This document shows positions 16,464 through 25,532 of a stretch of 64,000 bases of DNA, in pieces (the first letter of the stretch is position 1; every line of letters starts with the position of its first letter). The DNA comes from Celeribacter baekdonensis (lineage in GTDB: Bacteria; Pseudomonadota; Alphaproteobacteria; Rhodobacterales; Rhodobacteraceae). The notes under the pieces were generated by a model. The model made no database searches, was not told the DNA's origin, and saw only the letters and a list, made by a program, of their open reading frames with translations. A program made the translations under genes and the position numbers. The DNA lies in contig NZ_CP028476.1 of the NCBI RefSeq assembly GCF_003047105.1, forward strand, positions 1 through 64,000. Reading direction: 5' to 3'.

Positions 16464-17915
16464 TTACCCCTTGGCCCCCTGCCCTCGCGCATAGACATCC
16501 TCATAGCGAATGATGTCATCCTCACCGACGTAAGAGCCGGTTTGGACTTCAATCAAAACCATCGGCACTTTTCCGGGGTTTTCCATCCGGTGCACCGCCC
16601 CAAGCGGGATATAAACCGACTGGTTTTCCGTGACCAAGCGCACTTCGTCATCTACCGTCACCCGTGCCGTGCCTTCCACCACAATCCAATGCTCGGAACG
16701 GTGGAAATGGCTTTGCAGGCTCAGCGCCGCGCCGGGATGCACATGGATGCGTTTCACCTGGAACCGATTGCCAACCACGAGGCTTTCAAACCACCCCCAT
16801 GGCCGGTGATCTTTCGGGAAATGCGTGGCCTGCGGGGCTTGCTTTGCCTTCAGCGCCGCAACAGCCGTTTTCACATCCTGCGCCCGGCTCATATCGGCGA
16901 TCAGAACCGCATCATTCATCGCGATCGCGATCACGTTCTCAAGCCCGATTCCCACGACTTCAAGCCGCTCACTGTCCGAGCGCAAAAGCGTGTTGACGCA
17001 GTCAATCGCGGTGGCCTCTCCAGAGGTCACAACCCCGGCCGCATCCGGCTCGGCCTCACGCCAAACCGCGTCCCAACCACCAAGATCCGACCAGCCGCCA
17101 TTGAAGGGCACAACCGCAAGATTGTCGGCACGCTCCATCACCGCATAGTCGATGGAAATGTCATCAGCCGCTCCCCAAGGCTCCGGCGCGAGGCGCAAAA
17201 ACCCGAGATCTGCCTCAGCGGCGTCAACCGCCGCGCTGACAGGCCGCATCAAATCTGGCGCGTATTGTTGAAAGGCCGCGATGATATCCGCCGCCTTGAA
17301 CAGGAAAATGCCCGCATTCCACAGGTATGTTCCCGCCGCAAGCATCTCCTCGGCCCGCGCCGCCGATGGCTTTTCCACAAAGGTTTTGAGATCAATCGCC
17401 GTGCCAGAGCTGTCCGGCTTTGCCGTCAACTCAAGATAGCCATACCCGGTTTCCGCCCGATCCGGCGTGATCCCAAAGGTGACCAGCTTGCCCTCTGAGA
17501 GAGCATCAAGCCCCTTGGCCACCGCCGCATGAAAAGCCGCCGCATCCGGGACCACATGATCAGAAGGGGCCACCAACATCACCGCATCAGGATTTTTTGA
17601 GGCCAGATAAAGGGCGGCGGCCAAAACCGCCGGTCCGGTATTGCGGCCCTCTGGTTCAATCAGGATCGCGCCCGGATCAATACCAATTTCTGCCAATTGT
17701 TCCGTGACGATAAACCGAAAATCAGAGCCGGTTAAAACGACAGGTTGAGAAAACTGAACGGCCCCGTCACTGCCGCTGAGCCGCTTGGCCGAGGCCTGAA
17801 ACAAAGTTTCCTCACCCACCAGCGGCACGAATTGTTTAGGGTAAGATTTTCGAGACAGCGGCCAAAGCCGCGTCCCGGATCCACCACAGAGAATAACCGG
17901 TGTTATCGATGGCAT
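16464..17915 (-). CDS. manC: Mannose-1-phosphate guanylyltransferase / mannose-6-phosphate isomerase
   Basis: A 483-residue bifunctional type II enzyme. The N-terminal nucleotidyltransferase domain carries GGSGTRLWPLSRKSYPKQF from residue 11 and FVEKP. The C-terminal cupin isomerase domain (about 350-475) carries RPWGWFE and the metal ligands in QSHFHRSEHW. Length is usual for the ManC/AlgA family. It makes GDP-mannose from mannose-1-phosphate and also interconverts fructose-6-P and mannose-6-P, so with the phosphomannomutase the plasmid encodes the whole GDP-mannose route. Transcribed alone, ending at a strong terminator. Confidence 0.95.
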   Translation of the reverse strand: MPSITPVILCGGSGTRLWPLSRKSYPKQFVPLVGEETLFQASAKRLSGSDGAVQFSQPVVLTGSDFRFIVTEQLAEIGIDPGAILIEPEGRNTGPAVLAAALYLASKNPDAVMLVAPSDHVVPDAAAFHAAVAKGLDALSEGKLVTFGITPDRAETGYGYLELTAKPDSSGTAIDLKTFVEKPSAARAEEMLAAGTYLWNAGIFLFKAADIIAAFQQYAPDLMRPVSAAVDAAEADLGFLRLAPEPWGAADDISIDYAVMERADNLAVVPFNGGWSDLGGWDAVWREAEPDAAGVVTSGEATAIDCVNTLLRSDSERLEVVGIGLENVIAIAMNDAVLIADMSRAQDVKTAVAALKAKQAPQATHFPKDHRPWGWFESLVVGNRFQVKRIHVHPGAALSLQSHFHRSEHWIVVEGTARVTVDDEVRLVTENQSVYIPLGAVHRMENPGKVPMVLIEVQTGSYVGEDDIIRYEDVYARGQGAKG

Positions 17916-18083
17916 GGTTTACCTCTAGCTCCATTTAATCCAAATCTTCGCACCTCTTTCGCAGATGTGCTTAACCCTATTATGAACATTGCCTTTTCCA
18001 AAAGAACAGGGCCATTCCCCCTCCTGTGGGAAAAAGCGGTGCATGTGTTCATGATTTCAGCGAAAGGCCAAAAATAGCGACCA

Positions 18084-18107
18084 CAATGTTTCGCACGCGA
18101 AACATTG
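18084..18107. promoter_or_regulatory. parS: parS-like centromere palindrome 1
   Basis: Perfect 11-bp arms (18,084-18,094 and 18,097-18,107) around a 2-bp centre. The core GTTTCGCACGCGAAAC recalls the canonical parS palindrome TGTTTCACGTGAAACA. It sits 43 bp past the parB stop, between parB and manC. A near-identical core recurs at 18,527. Confidence 0.7.
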
Positions 18108-18149
18108 ACGCTCCAAATTTGACCGGGACAACAGACCCTAAAACCGGCC

Positions 18150-19183
18150 TCAGTCGGGTTGCGTCAACCAAGCCTCCAAGGCTGCAACAAATTCGGCGTC
18201 GATGCCGTCCCCGGTCAGTTCAACCCGGCCCTTCTCTTGGTCATATTCAACCACGATTTGGCGTGGTTGGGTCAGGGAGAGGGGCGCGCAAGGCTGTCGC
18301 GATGGCGGAGACGAAAGCGAGGTCACGCGTTCTAAAAGAGCGATCTCCTCTTTGGCTGTCGCGGGGCATTCCTGTGACAGACGCGTGCGGATCACCTCCA
18401 CATGCGAAGGGGTCTCCTGAAGCCGGCGGACCAGTTCAAGCCCCACCCGCTCACTGATGGCCGCAGGAAACCGCAGATCCTCATCTAGGGTCTCAACAAG
18501 CGTCATAAAGCTTTTGATCTTAGAACGTTTCGCGCGCGAAACATTTGCAAAAAGAGTCTGAAGCGCCTGTTTAGGGTCTGTATAGACCCCTGCTCAAGCG
18601 CCTTGACCACAATCCGCGCCCGCTCATAAAAACTGATGTCCGCCCGGATTTCATTTTCTTCGACCATGGCGACATAGGCGTCAGACGATGTTTTCGGCTG
18701 GCGGACAATGGCCAGAACCTGATCCGCCTCAATTTCCGAAAGCGCCAAAAGACGACGCCAACCGGAAATCAAACCATAGCGGGGCGACACCCCAGTGCCG
18801 CGATCGACCACCTCGATCGGCGTTTGCTGTCCGCGCGTCAATAGGCTCGATTTCAGCGCGTCGAGATCCTCAGACTGCACATGAACCCGGTCGCGCACCA
18901 GGTGACCTTTGTCCACATCCGACAGAGCCAAAAGCTCGACAATCCGGCCCTCAGCCCGCGCCCGCGCGACGGTTTCCGTCAATTCCGTCAGCGCCGCACT
19001 CACCGCCGCCTCTCCGGCCACCTGTGCAATCGGCGGACGGGGGGCAGGGCGCGCCACGCCCAAAGGAAACATGGACTTAGTTTCAGGTGCTTTAGACTCT
19101 ATTTCGGCTGGATTAGGCTCTACCCCCCCTCCCAAAGAGGTCACGTCAGGACGCGCAGGGGTCAGTCTCTTACGCTTCGCCAT
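18150..19183 (-). CDS. parB: ParB partition protein, broken by a +1/-1 frameshift at 18,587-18,590
   Basis: Two frames together make a normal ParB. 19,183 to about 18,590 gives the ParB/Spo0J N-terminal domain (LISGWRRLLAL, VEENEIRADISFYERARIV). The rest (KSFMTLVETLDEDLRF to the stop at 18,150) lies in the neighbouring frame. Adding one C to the C4 run at 18,587-18,590 restores a continuous 344-residue protein. As written, the first frame ends early at 18,503. A missed base is more likely than a real mutation, since parB is normally needed for stable inheritance. It overlaps the parA end by 14 bases and binds parS-like sites beside and within its 3' end. Confidence 0.85.
18524..18545. promoter_or_regulatory. 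parS: parS-like centromere palindrome 2 (inside parB)
   Basis: Core GTTTCGCGCGCGAAAC (18,527-18,542), differing from the site at 18,088-18,103 by one central base. It lies within the 3' half of parB, encoding part of the ParB sequence in the restored frame. Confidence 0.65.
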
Positions 19184-20567
19184 GGCTCATCTCCTCCGCT
19201 TCTTTTTCATCGCGTCGCCAACTGCCAAGCAAAAGCCGTTTGAAGGCGGCATAGGTCGCATCAAAGGTTTGACGGCCACGCGCATAGGTTTCGCGATTGA
19301 AGTCACGATAATCGGCCTCATAAATGCCGTTCACCTGTTCGCCAGCCTGACCGATGAGCGCGGTAAAATCCTGACGATGCGGCGAGAGGGTTTGACCCAG
19401 ATAGGCCTGCATCAAAGACGCAAGTTCGCCCTGCTGCGCGCCATCATAACGGGTGATCACCGCTCGCACAGCATCCCATTCAAAAGACAACTCGTCACGA
19501 CCAAGCGCGCGGGCGGCCATGTTTTCACCCTCTTCGATCGACTGAAATGTGGAATGAAGCATGTCAAAGAACCGGCCGGTTGAATCGAATTCCAAAAACG
19601 ATGCCCCAAGCGGCACCAACAAGATGTCTGCCGCGGCCAAGCCATTTATCGTCAGATAGCCGAGGGCAGGGGGGGTATCGAGGAAAATGACATCATAGTC
19701 GTTCAAAACCCCGTCCGCCTCCAAGACATCGGTCAGCGCATCCCAAAGCTTCCACCCCCGCCCCTGCATCCGCCAAACCGGGATTTGGAATTCGGACCAA
19801 TAGAGATTGAGCTGCGCGCCGATCAGATCAATGTTCGGCCAGTGGGTTGATTGAATGACGTCTTGGGTTTTAACCTTCAATGCCTCTGTCAGCGTCTCAT
19901 CCAGCGGCACAGGCGCCTCTCCGCGGTCCATCCGAGATTGGTTGGCCTGCCGTTGATGGGTGGCATAGTGACGGGCCAAAAGCGGAAACACGGTGCCCCA
20001 TTCATCTTCGACTTTTCCACCAAAAATCGAGGTCATCGATCCTTGACTATCAAGATCAATCACCAGAACCTTATAGCCATCGAGAGCGGCGGACATCGCC
20101 AAATGTGCCGCAGTCGAGGTTTTGCCAACACCACCTTTGAAATTGGCCACGGCCACGAGTTTTGCAGGCAGACCTTTCGGCCTGTAGGGCAAATACTCTT
20201 TGGTCTTTGAACCCTCTGCGGCGAAATGGGCGCGCAGACGCAAAACCTCATCAAGGGAAAACCATTTGGCCCCGGTTTCTGACTCAGAGCGACCTTGTGG
20301 CAAATCTGGATTGGACCGAAGAACGCGCCTAAAATGTGGTGTAGCCACAGGAATCAGATAGCGTGTAATCTCCCAAGTAGAAAACAGCCTAAGCTCTTTG
20401 CGCCCGGCCTCATTCATCCCCCGCGATGCAAGATCATCGCGACCTCGGGCACAGGTGCCTGCGATTTCAGCAAAGCCTTTGGTGGTGATGGGCTGGCCCA
20501 AATCCTTCAAAGCCTGATCGGGATCAATGTTGAAATAGGGTGGCTGTTCTGTGTTGTCTTTGGCCAT
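19170..20567 (-). CDS. parA: ParA partition ATPase
   Basis: A 465-residue ATPase. An N-terminal region of about 130 residues has MerR/HTH-like character (type Ia ParA with autoregulation). The deviant Walker A is KGGVGKTSTA from K144, and DLDSQGS and VIFLDTPPAL form the A' and B motifs. Start 20,567 (MAKDNTEQ) or 20,579 four codons upstream cannot be separated by a clear ribosome site. It positions plasmid copies with ParB. It is divergent from repA, sharing the 410-bp gap that holds the iterons, a common plasmid replication-partition layout. Confidence 0.93.
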   Translation of the reverse strand: MAKDNTEQPPYFNIDPDQALKDLGQPITTKGFAEIAGTCARGRDDLASRGMNEAGRKELRLFSTWEITRYLIPVATPHFRRVLRSNPDLPQGRSESETGAKWFSLDEVLRLRAHFAAEGSKTKEYLPYRPKGLPAKLVAVANFKGGVGKTSTAAHLAMSAALDGYKVLVIDLDSQGSMTSIFGGKVEDEWGTVFPLLARHYATHQRQANQSRMDRGEAPVPLDETLTEALKVKTQDVIQSTHWPNIDLIGAQLNLYWSEFQIPVWRMQGRGWKLWDALTDVLEADGVLNDYDVIFLDTPPALGYLTINGLAAADILLVPLGASFLEFDSTGRFFDMLHSTFQSIEEGENMAARALGRDELSFEWDAVRAVITRYDGAQQGELASLMQAYLGQTLSPHRQDFTALIGQAGEQVNGIYEADYRDFNRETYARGRQTFDATYAAFKRLLLGSWRRDEKEAEEMSHGEA

Positions 20568-20599
20568 TCTGACACCCATGTAACGCGTTTTTTTCAGAA

Positions 20600-20880
20600 T
20601 ACCCTAAAAGGTGGCATATGAAAGAAAAAACCACATGTGGAGAATCAATTCGTTGAAAAATAGGGGATTTTTAGAGCTTGCCTCGTGGGATCTCAGCCGG
20701 GGTTGAAAAAAATATATGTGTTAAAATTGAGTTATATATTAGTTAAGGATTTTAGAAAGATTTCTATCTGTATGAAAAAAAACAGAAAAATGTCAATCTT
20801 GAAAGCTGCAGTGACTCTGAACCCCCGATAGGGTGACTCTGAACCCACACTCTAGTGACTCTGAACCCCCGACAGAAAGA
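20600..20880. other. oriV: Probable replication origin: A/T-rich tract plus iterons
   Basis: The 410-bp gap between divergent parA and repA holds a strongly A/T-rich tract (about 20,645-20,800) followed by three iterons. A weak DnaA-box-like sequence (8 of 9) lies at 20,636-20,644. Position upstream of repA and composition match iteron-type plasmid origins. Confidence 0.7.
20811..20870. repeat. Three direct-repeat iterons GTGACTCTGAACCC
   Basis: Copies at 20,811, 20,833 and 20,855, exactly 22 bp apart (two helical turns). Two continue as CCC and one as CAC. They lie just upstream of repA and are the likely RepA-binding sites for initiation and autoregulation. Confidence 0.85.
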
Positions 20881-20980
20881 CTGGACCAAAATAAGCGATC
20901 CACCTAAGTTGGGTGTCAATAAAACCACGAAACGAGCAGAGTTGGTATCGCCCACAAAAGAGGGGCAGTCAGGGACAGAA

Positions 20981-22033
20981 ATGGCAGGCGCTGTGATGTC
21001 TGCGGGGGCAGGGGGGCTTTTGCCTGAACGCTATCCGCAGATTGATTTTTTTCTTTGCGACATTTTCGATGCCATCCCAAAGGATGACCTCGCCACGATG
21101 GAGCACCCGGTGTTTTCGTTGTCCACGCGCCCGGACCGGCGGATTCTATCCTATGAGCATAATGGTGCCCGGATCGAAGTGACGCCGTCGGTCAAAGGCT
21201 TGGCGACAATCCACGACAAAGACATCCTGATCTTTTGCATCAGCCAATTGATGGCGGCGCTCAACATGGGGCGTGTAGTGAGCCGGACACTGACCCTGCG
21301 GGCGCATGATCTTTTGGTGGCGACAAACCGCGAGACCAGCGGCGATTCCTATCGACGTCTGACTGAAGCCTTTGAGCGTCTCGCAGGCACCCGCATCAAG
21401 ACCAACATCAGCACGGGAGAGGCGGAAGTGACCTCTGGGTTTGGGTTGATCGAGAGTTGGGAGATCGTGCGCAAAACCCGCGGCGGGCGGATGGTCAGCG
21501 TGTCGATTACATTGTCGGACTGGCTGTTTCGGGCAGTGATGTCAAAATCTGTTCTGACACTGAGCCGGGATTATTTCCGACTGCGTAAGCCGCTTGAACG
21601 GCGGATCTATGAACTGGCCCGAAAACATTGCGGCAAACAAGATCACTGGCGTGTCTCTGTGGAGGTGCTGTTGAAAAAATCCGGCTCGGCCAGCCCGCGT
21701 CGGGTGTTTCGTAAGATGATCCGCGACATGATCGCTGCCGACCACCTGCCAGATTATGAAATGGCGGAGGAGACGGGAGATATCATTCGTTTTGCATCCC
21801 GGGCGCGGGTTCTCGAGGGGGATGGGCCGACCCTTGGGCCATTGCCGGGTGCGGTGTTTGAGCGGGCACGCGATATTGCGCCGGGATGGGATGTCTATGC
21901 GCTTGAGGCGGATTGGCGCGCGTATTGGGCCGAATCTGGTCATCCGCGTTTGCATTCTGCCGAGCACGCCTTTCTTGGATTTGTCAAAATGCGGGTGGCA
22001 AAAGGGGCATTGGGCCGCCTTAAGCCGGATTGA
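20981..22033 (+). CDS. repA: RepA replication initiator
   Basis: A 350-residue initiator from the only upstream ATG (20,981, with AGGGA before it). The longer frame would start with GTG inside the third iteron, which is unlikely. It has the replication-initiator-A family pattern: LLPERYPQIDFFLCDIFDA near the start, MEHPVFSLS, then a winged-helix region with LSRDYFRLRKPLERRIYELARKH. This class defines RepA-type replicons common in Roseobacter-group extrachromosomal elements. It acts at the iterons directly upstream and likely represses itself there. Confidence 0.92.
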   Translation: MAGAVMSAGAGGLLPERYPQIDFFLCDIFDAIPKDDLATMEHPVFSLSTRPDRRILSYEHNGARIEVTPSVKGLATIHDKDILIFCISQLMAALNMGRVVSRTLTLRAHDLLVATNRETSGDSYRRLTEAFERLAGTRIKTNISTGEAEVTSGFGLIESWEIVRKTRGGRMVSVSITLSDWLFRAVMSKSVLTLSRDYFRLRKPLERRIYELARKHCGKQDHWRVSVEVLLKKSGSASPRRVFRKMIRDMIAADHLPDYEMAEETGDIIRFASRARVLEGDGPTLGPLPGAVFERARDIAPGWDVYALEADWRAYWAESGHPRLHSAEHAFLGFVKMRVAKGALGRLKPD

Positions 22034-22193
22034 TTGCTCATTAAGTCAGCAGATCAAACCTTATTTAACTGCCTTTGAGTTTCTATAGTGCGGATACCCA
22101 AGCAATATGGTAGTTTCTGATTAATTGGCTGGTTCAGGCGATGGTTTGCCCTGAGCGCCCCCAAAATAGTAATTGTGAAGGAAAGGTCCCGTG

Positions 22194-22439
22194 ATGAATA
22201 AGTTGGTTTTGGCTCTGAGTGCAGGGTTTGTCTTGGCTGCTGGCGCAGTCTCGGCTCAAGGTGTCACAAGCGTTGATTGTACGCTTCCAGCAAACGCAGC
22301 AGATCCGGCCTGTGTGGTGGTTCCGCCAGCGGGTGACGTGCAGAACTTTGTGCCGTTTATCGCTCCGCTGATTGCAGCCGGTGTGGCTGCGGCGGCGGCG
22401 GGCGGCGGCGGCGCGTCGACACCTTCCACCACGAACTAA
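22194..22439 (+). CDS. Small secreted Gly/Ala-rich protein
   Basis: An 81-residue protein from ATG 22,194 (preceded by GAAGGAAAGG). Signal peptide 1-22 (VSAQ), a short mature region with two cysteines (DCTLP...ACVV), a hydrophobic stretch FVPFIAPLIAAGVAAAAA, then GGGG and a Ser/Thr tail. It ends at a strong terminator and is monocistronic. I do not recognise a family. The hydrophobic Ala/Gly tail suggests membrane contact or self-association. It is the first gene of the yjbH-side export region. Confidence 0.6.
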   Translation: MNKLVLALSAGFVLAAGAVSAQGVTSVDCTLPANAADPACVVVPPAGDVQNFVPFIAPLIAAGVAAAAAGGGGASTPSTTN

Positions 22440-22463
22440 GAGCTTCGCTCATTTTGAAAAGAC

Positions 22464-22491
22464 AAAAAGCGCCGTAAACCGGCGCTTTTTT
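22464..22491 (+). terminator. Rho-independent terminator
   Basis: An 11-bp perfect stem AAAAAGCGCCG with its complement (22,464-22,474 and 22,480-22,490), a 5-base loop and a T run. Symmetric A/T flanks let it act in both directions, ending the small secreted gene and, from the other side, the phosphatase gene. Confidence 0.9.
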
Positions 22492-22530
22492 CATGCGGTC
22501 TTCCGAGTGTGCCCATGGTCGGGGCAGGGC

Positions 22531-23289
22531 TCAGCTTTGTAGAAACGTCACAGAGTCACCGGCAATCAGTGCCGCGCTCAGCTGTCCTGTTATATAGGCC
22601 CCTGTGTCCACGGAAATGATGCCGGGGGTCATTGTCGGGGTGTCCACGATGGTGTGCCCATGAATGATCCAGAGCCCATCAGAGCGGGGAACCGTCCCAA
22701 AATCCTTATGGCCCCAAAGCAAGTGCTGGGGCTTTTGCCGCGACATGGGGCGGGCCGGGTCCGCCCCGGCATGCACGGCGGCCAAAGTGCCACTGAGAAA
22801 ATGACAGGGCAGGGCGCGCAACCAGGCCTCCATCTCTGGCGAAAAGACGCGGCGAAGCTGATCGCGCAGTGCCGTCAGGGACTGTGGGTCATGGCGCAAA
22901 GACACCCCTGAGACCCCGTATCCCGCCAAGGTTTGCAACCCTCCGTGTCGCAGCCAGATCGGGCCATTGCGGGCGGGATCGTCGAGAAATCGCAACATCA
23001 TGTCTTCGTGGTTGCCCTTGAGGCAGATCGCGCCGGCATCGTCTTGCAGGCGTTTCAAGAGTGCAAGCACCTCCGGCACCTGGTCGCCCCGATCGATATA
23101 GTCTCCAAGAAACACAAGCTGTGCGTCTGGGGCCTGTGCCGCGCAGGTTTTGAGGAGGGCTTGCAGAGGCGGGAGCGCGCCATGAATGTCCCCAATGACA
23201 CATATAGTTTGGGCAGTGGTGAGCGGAAGCGGCGTAAAATTGGGCACAACCTGCCGCTTATGCACGAGACGTTTAAGGATTTTTTTCAC
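22531..23289 (-). CDS. PPP-family metallophosphatase (serine/threonine phosphatase type)
   Basis: A 252-residue protein with the three PPP metal motifs: GDIHG (about 33-37), GDYIDRG (about 61-67) and GNHED (about 91-95), plus later histidines in HAGADPARP and HGHT. No signal peptide, so cytoplasmic. Family members remove phosphate from proteins or small molecules. Its place beside yjbH/yjbF/wzc suggests control of export, but Wzc carries phosphotyrosine, so a direct link is only a possibility. Transcribed away from yjbH. Confidence 0.9.
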   Translation of the reverse strand: MKKILKRLVHKRQVVPNFTPLPLTTAQTICVIGDIHGALPPLQALLKTCAAQAPDAQLVFLGDYIDRGDQVPEVLALLKRLQDDAGAICLKGNHEDMMLRFLDDPARNGPIWLRHGGLQTLAGYGVSGVSLRHDPQSLTALRDQLRRVFSPEMEAWLRALPCHFLSGTLAAVHAGADPARPMSRQKPQHLLWGHKDFGTVPRSDGLWIIHGHTIVDTPTMTPGIISVDTGAYITGQLSAALIAGDSVTFLQS

Positions 23290-23424
23290 TTTACCCGGCT
23301 TGGCTTGAAGAGGACGCGTCAGGCTGTCAAATCTGTCACAGTGCCTTGCTAAATAGCATGGTCTCCTATCTCGGAATAGTGGCTTTTGCTACCTTTGCCG
23401 AAAGTCGTGGAAACAAACGGACAT

Positions 23425-25521
23425 ATGGCAGTGCATTTCAAACATCCGGTTATAGCCTGCTCAATCATCGCACTTTGTGGCGCAGCATCGGCGGAGACCC
23501 CGATTTCCACCTATGGCACGCCGGGGTTGATCGATATGCCCGTGGCCACGCCGCTTGAAGATGGGCTTTTGGTCCCAACCCTCTCTTATGGTGGGGGGAC
23601 ACTCAAAAACACGCTGTCCTTCCAAATCTCGCCCCGAGTCACGGGAACATTCCGATATTCAACCATCCAAGATTACGATGGCCCCGGCAAAACGCGCTAT
23701 GACCGCAGTTTCGACATCAATGTTCTGTTGATGGAAGAATCTGGTGTGTGGCCCGCCATTTCGGCCGGGCTGCGTGATTTTGGCGGCACCGGGATTTATT
23801 CCTCTGAATATCTCGTGGCGACGAAACATTTTGGGGACAAACTGGCCGTGACCGGGGGGGTGGGCTGGGGCCGTTTGGCGACGCATGGGGCGTTTGAGAA
23901 CCCTCTCAGTGTGATTTCCGATTATTTTGACACGCGCGGATCAGGCCCAAGCAGCATCAACGAAGTGGGTCGGCTTGAGGCGGATCAGTGGTTTCGGGGT
24001 GATGCCGCCCTCTTTGGTGGGGTGGAATATCGTTTCAATGATCGGTTTAGCCTGAGGGCTGAATATTCGTCCGATGCCTATGTAAAGGAATCTGGCAGCG
24101 CCGGTTTCGTTCAAAACACCCCAATCAATGTCGCTCTGTCCTATCAGGCCAAAAATGGCGCAAACATCAGTGCCTATGCGCTGCATGGGGCGGAGTTGGG
24201 GGTGATGGCCACTTTCCCGCTGCATCCAGAACGGCCGAAAGTTCCGAGCGGTCGAGAAGCGGCACCGGTCCCGATCATGGCGACGCCACAGCGGTCTGAT
24301 TTGGGGTGGGATAGCTCTTCCACGTCGACCTCTTCCGGGGAAACTGCGCTTGCGGCGGCCTTTGCGGCGGAGGGGCTGGTGTTGGAGGGCCTCACCGTTT
24401 CGGGGGATGTCGCAACCGTTCGCATGAGCAATCAGCGTTTTGGCGCACTGCCTCAGGCGCTTGGCCGTGCCTCGCGTCTCTTGGCCAATATGATGCCCGC
24501 TGAGGTTGGCACATTCCGCCTTGTGGTCACGGAAAAGGGGATGCCGATTTCGACAACGACGATCAAACGTCGGGATCTGGTCGCGTTGGAACATGATTTG
24601 GATGGCAGCTGGAGAATGTTCGCGCGTGCGGATATTGCGGATGCGGTTGGGACAACAGTGCCCGCGTCTCGGGCCTACCCAAAGATGTCTTTTGGTCTGA
24701 AACCCTATATTCAGCCGTCGCTGTTCGACCCGGATAGCCCGTTGCGGGCCGATTTAGGGGTGGAAGCCACCGCGGCCTACACGCCTTTTTCAGGGGTGAT
24801 TTTGTCAGGTGCCGTGCGTCAGCCGGTTGTTGGCAATCTCGACTCGATCACCCGGCTTTCAAATTCCAAAATTAGGCATGTTCGTTCAGACTCAGGGCTC
24901 TACGCCACCCAGGCGGATACCGAAATCAAGCACCTGACGGCAGAGTATTTCTTCCGCCCTGGCCGCAACCTCTATGGGCGTCTGACGGCTGGCTATCTTG
25001 AAACCATGTACGGGGGTGTCTCAGGCGAATTGCTTTGGTATCCCACGGACAGCCGCCTCGCGCTCGGCGCCGAAGTCAACTATGTCAAACAGCGTGATTT
25101 CGATCAGCTGTTTGGGTTTCAAGAATACGAGGTCGCGACTGGGCATCTGAGTGCCTATTACGATTTTGGCGGTGGTTATCTGGGTCAGATTGATGCCGGA
25201 CGCTATCTTGCCAAAGATTGGGGCACGACAGTGTCTCTGGACCGTGAGTTTGACAACGGCTTCAAGATCGGAGCGTATTTCACGATCACCGATATTCCCT
25301 TTAACGATTTTGGCGAAGGGTCATTCGACAAAGGCGTTCGGTTGACCATTCCGGTGAACTGGCTGACGGGGGAACCCTCGAAGGAGGGCGTGTCTATGAC
25401 GATTCAACCGGTGACCCGCGATGGGGGGGCACGTCTGTTCGTGCGCAATCGGCTATATGGTGTGACGCGCGATGCGCACACAAGCGAGCTTGAAGACCGT
25501 TGGGGTCGTTTCTGGCGATGA
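23425..25521 (+). CDS. yjbH: YjbH-family outer-membrane exopolysaccharide protein
   Basis: A 698-residue protein from ATG 23,425, which places the signal peptide MAVHFKHPVIACSI...ASA (1-23) at the N-terminus; the longer frame adds an unlikely hydrophilic lead. It starts with the YjbH signature TYGTPGLIDMPVATPLEDG and continues with alternating beta-strands as expected for two beta-barrel-like halves. The family (GfcD in Escherichia coli group 4 capsule) acts in the outer membrane in polysaccharide export. The stop overlaps or abuts the yjbF lipoprotein gene. Confidence 0.9.
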   Translation: MAVHFKHPVIACSIIALCGAASAETPISTYGTPGLIDMPVATPLEDGLLVPTLSYGGGTLKNTLSFQISPRVTGTFRYSTIQDYDGPGKTRYDRSFDINVLLMEESGVWPAISAGLRDFGGTGIYSSEYLVATKHFGDKLAVTGGVGWGRLATHGAFENPLSVISDYFDTRGSGPSSINEVGRLEADQWFRGDAALFGGVEYRFNDRFSLRAEYSSDAYVKESGSAGFVQNTPINVALSYQAKNGANISAYALHGAELGVMATFPLHPERPKVPSGREAAPVPIMATPQRSDLGWDSSSTSTSSGETALAAAFAAEGLVLEGLTVSGDVATVRMSNQRFGALPQALGRASRLLANMMPAEVGTFRLVVTEKGMPISTTTIKRRDLVALEHDLDGSWRMFARADIADAVGTTVPASRAYPKMSFGLKPYIQPSLFDPDSPLRADLGVEATAAYTPFSGVILSGAVRQPVVGNLDSITRLSNSKIRHVRSDSGLYATQADTEIKHLTAEYFFRPGRNLYGRLTAGYLETMYGGVSGELLWYPTDSRLALGAEVNYVKQRDFDQLFGFQEYEVATGHLSAYYDFGGGYLGQIDAGRYLAKDWGTTVSLDREFDNGFKIGAYFTITDIPFNDFGEGSFDKGVRLTIPVNWLTGEPSKEGVSMTIQPVTRDGGARLFVRNRLYGVTRDAHTSELEDRWGRFWR

Positions 25522-25532
25522 AAGGGCTTGCA

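Noticed and set aside
16542..17498. 318-residue rightward frame opposite manC
   Set aside because: Antisense to manC; no motif; His/Arg-rich as expected for a complement frame.
20636..20644. DnaA box at the origin
   Set aside because: Only 8 of 9 bases match and it is single, so chance cannot be excluded; noted in the origin entry but not listed as a feature.
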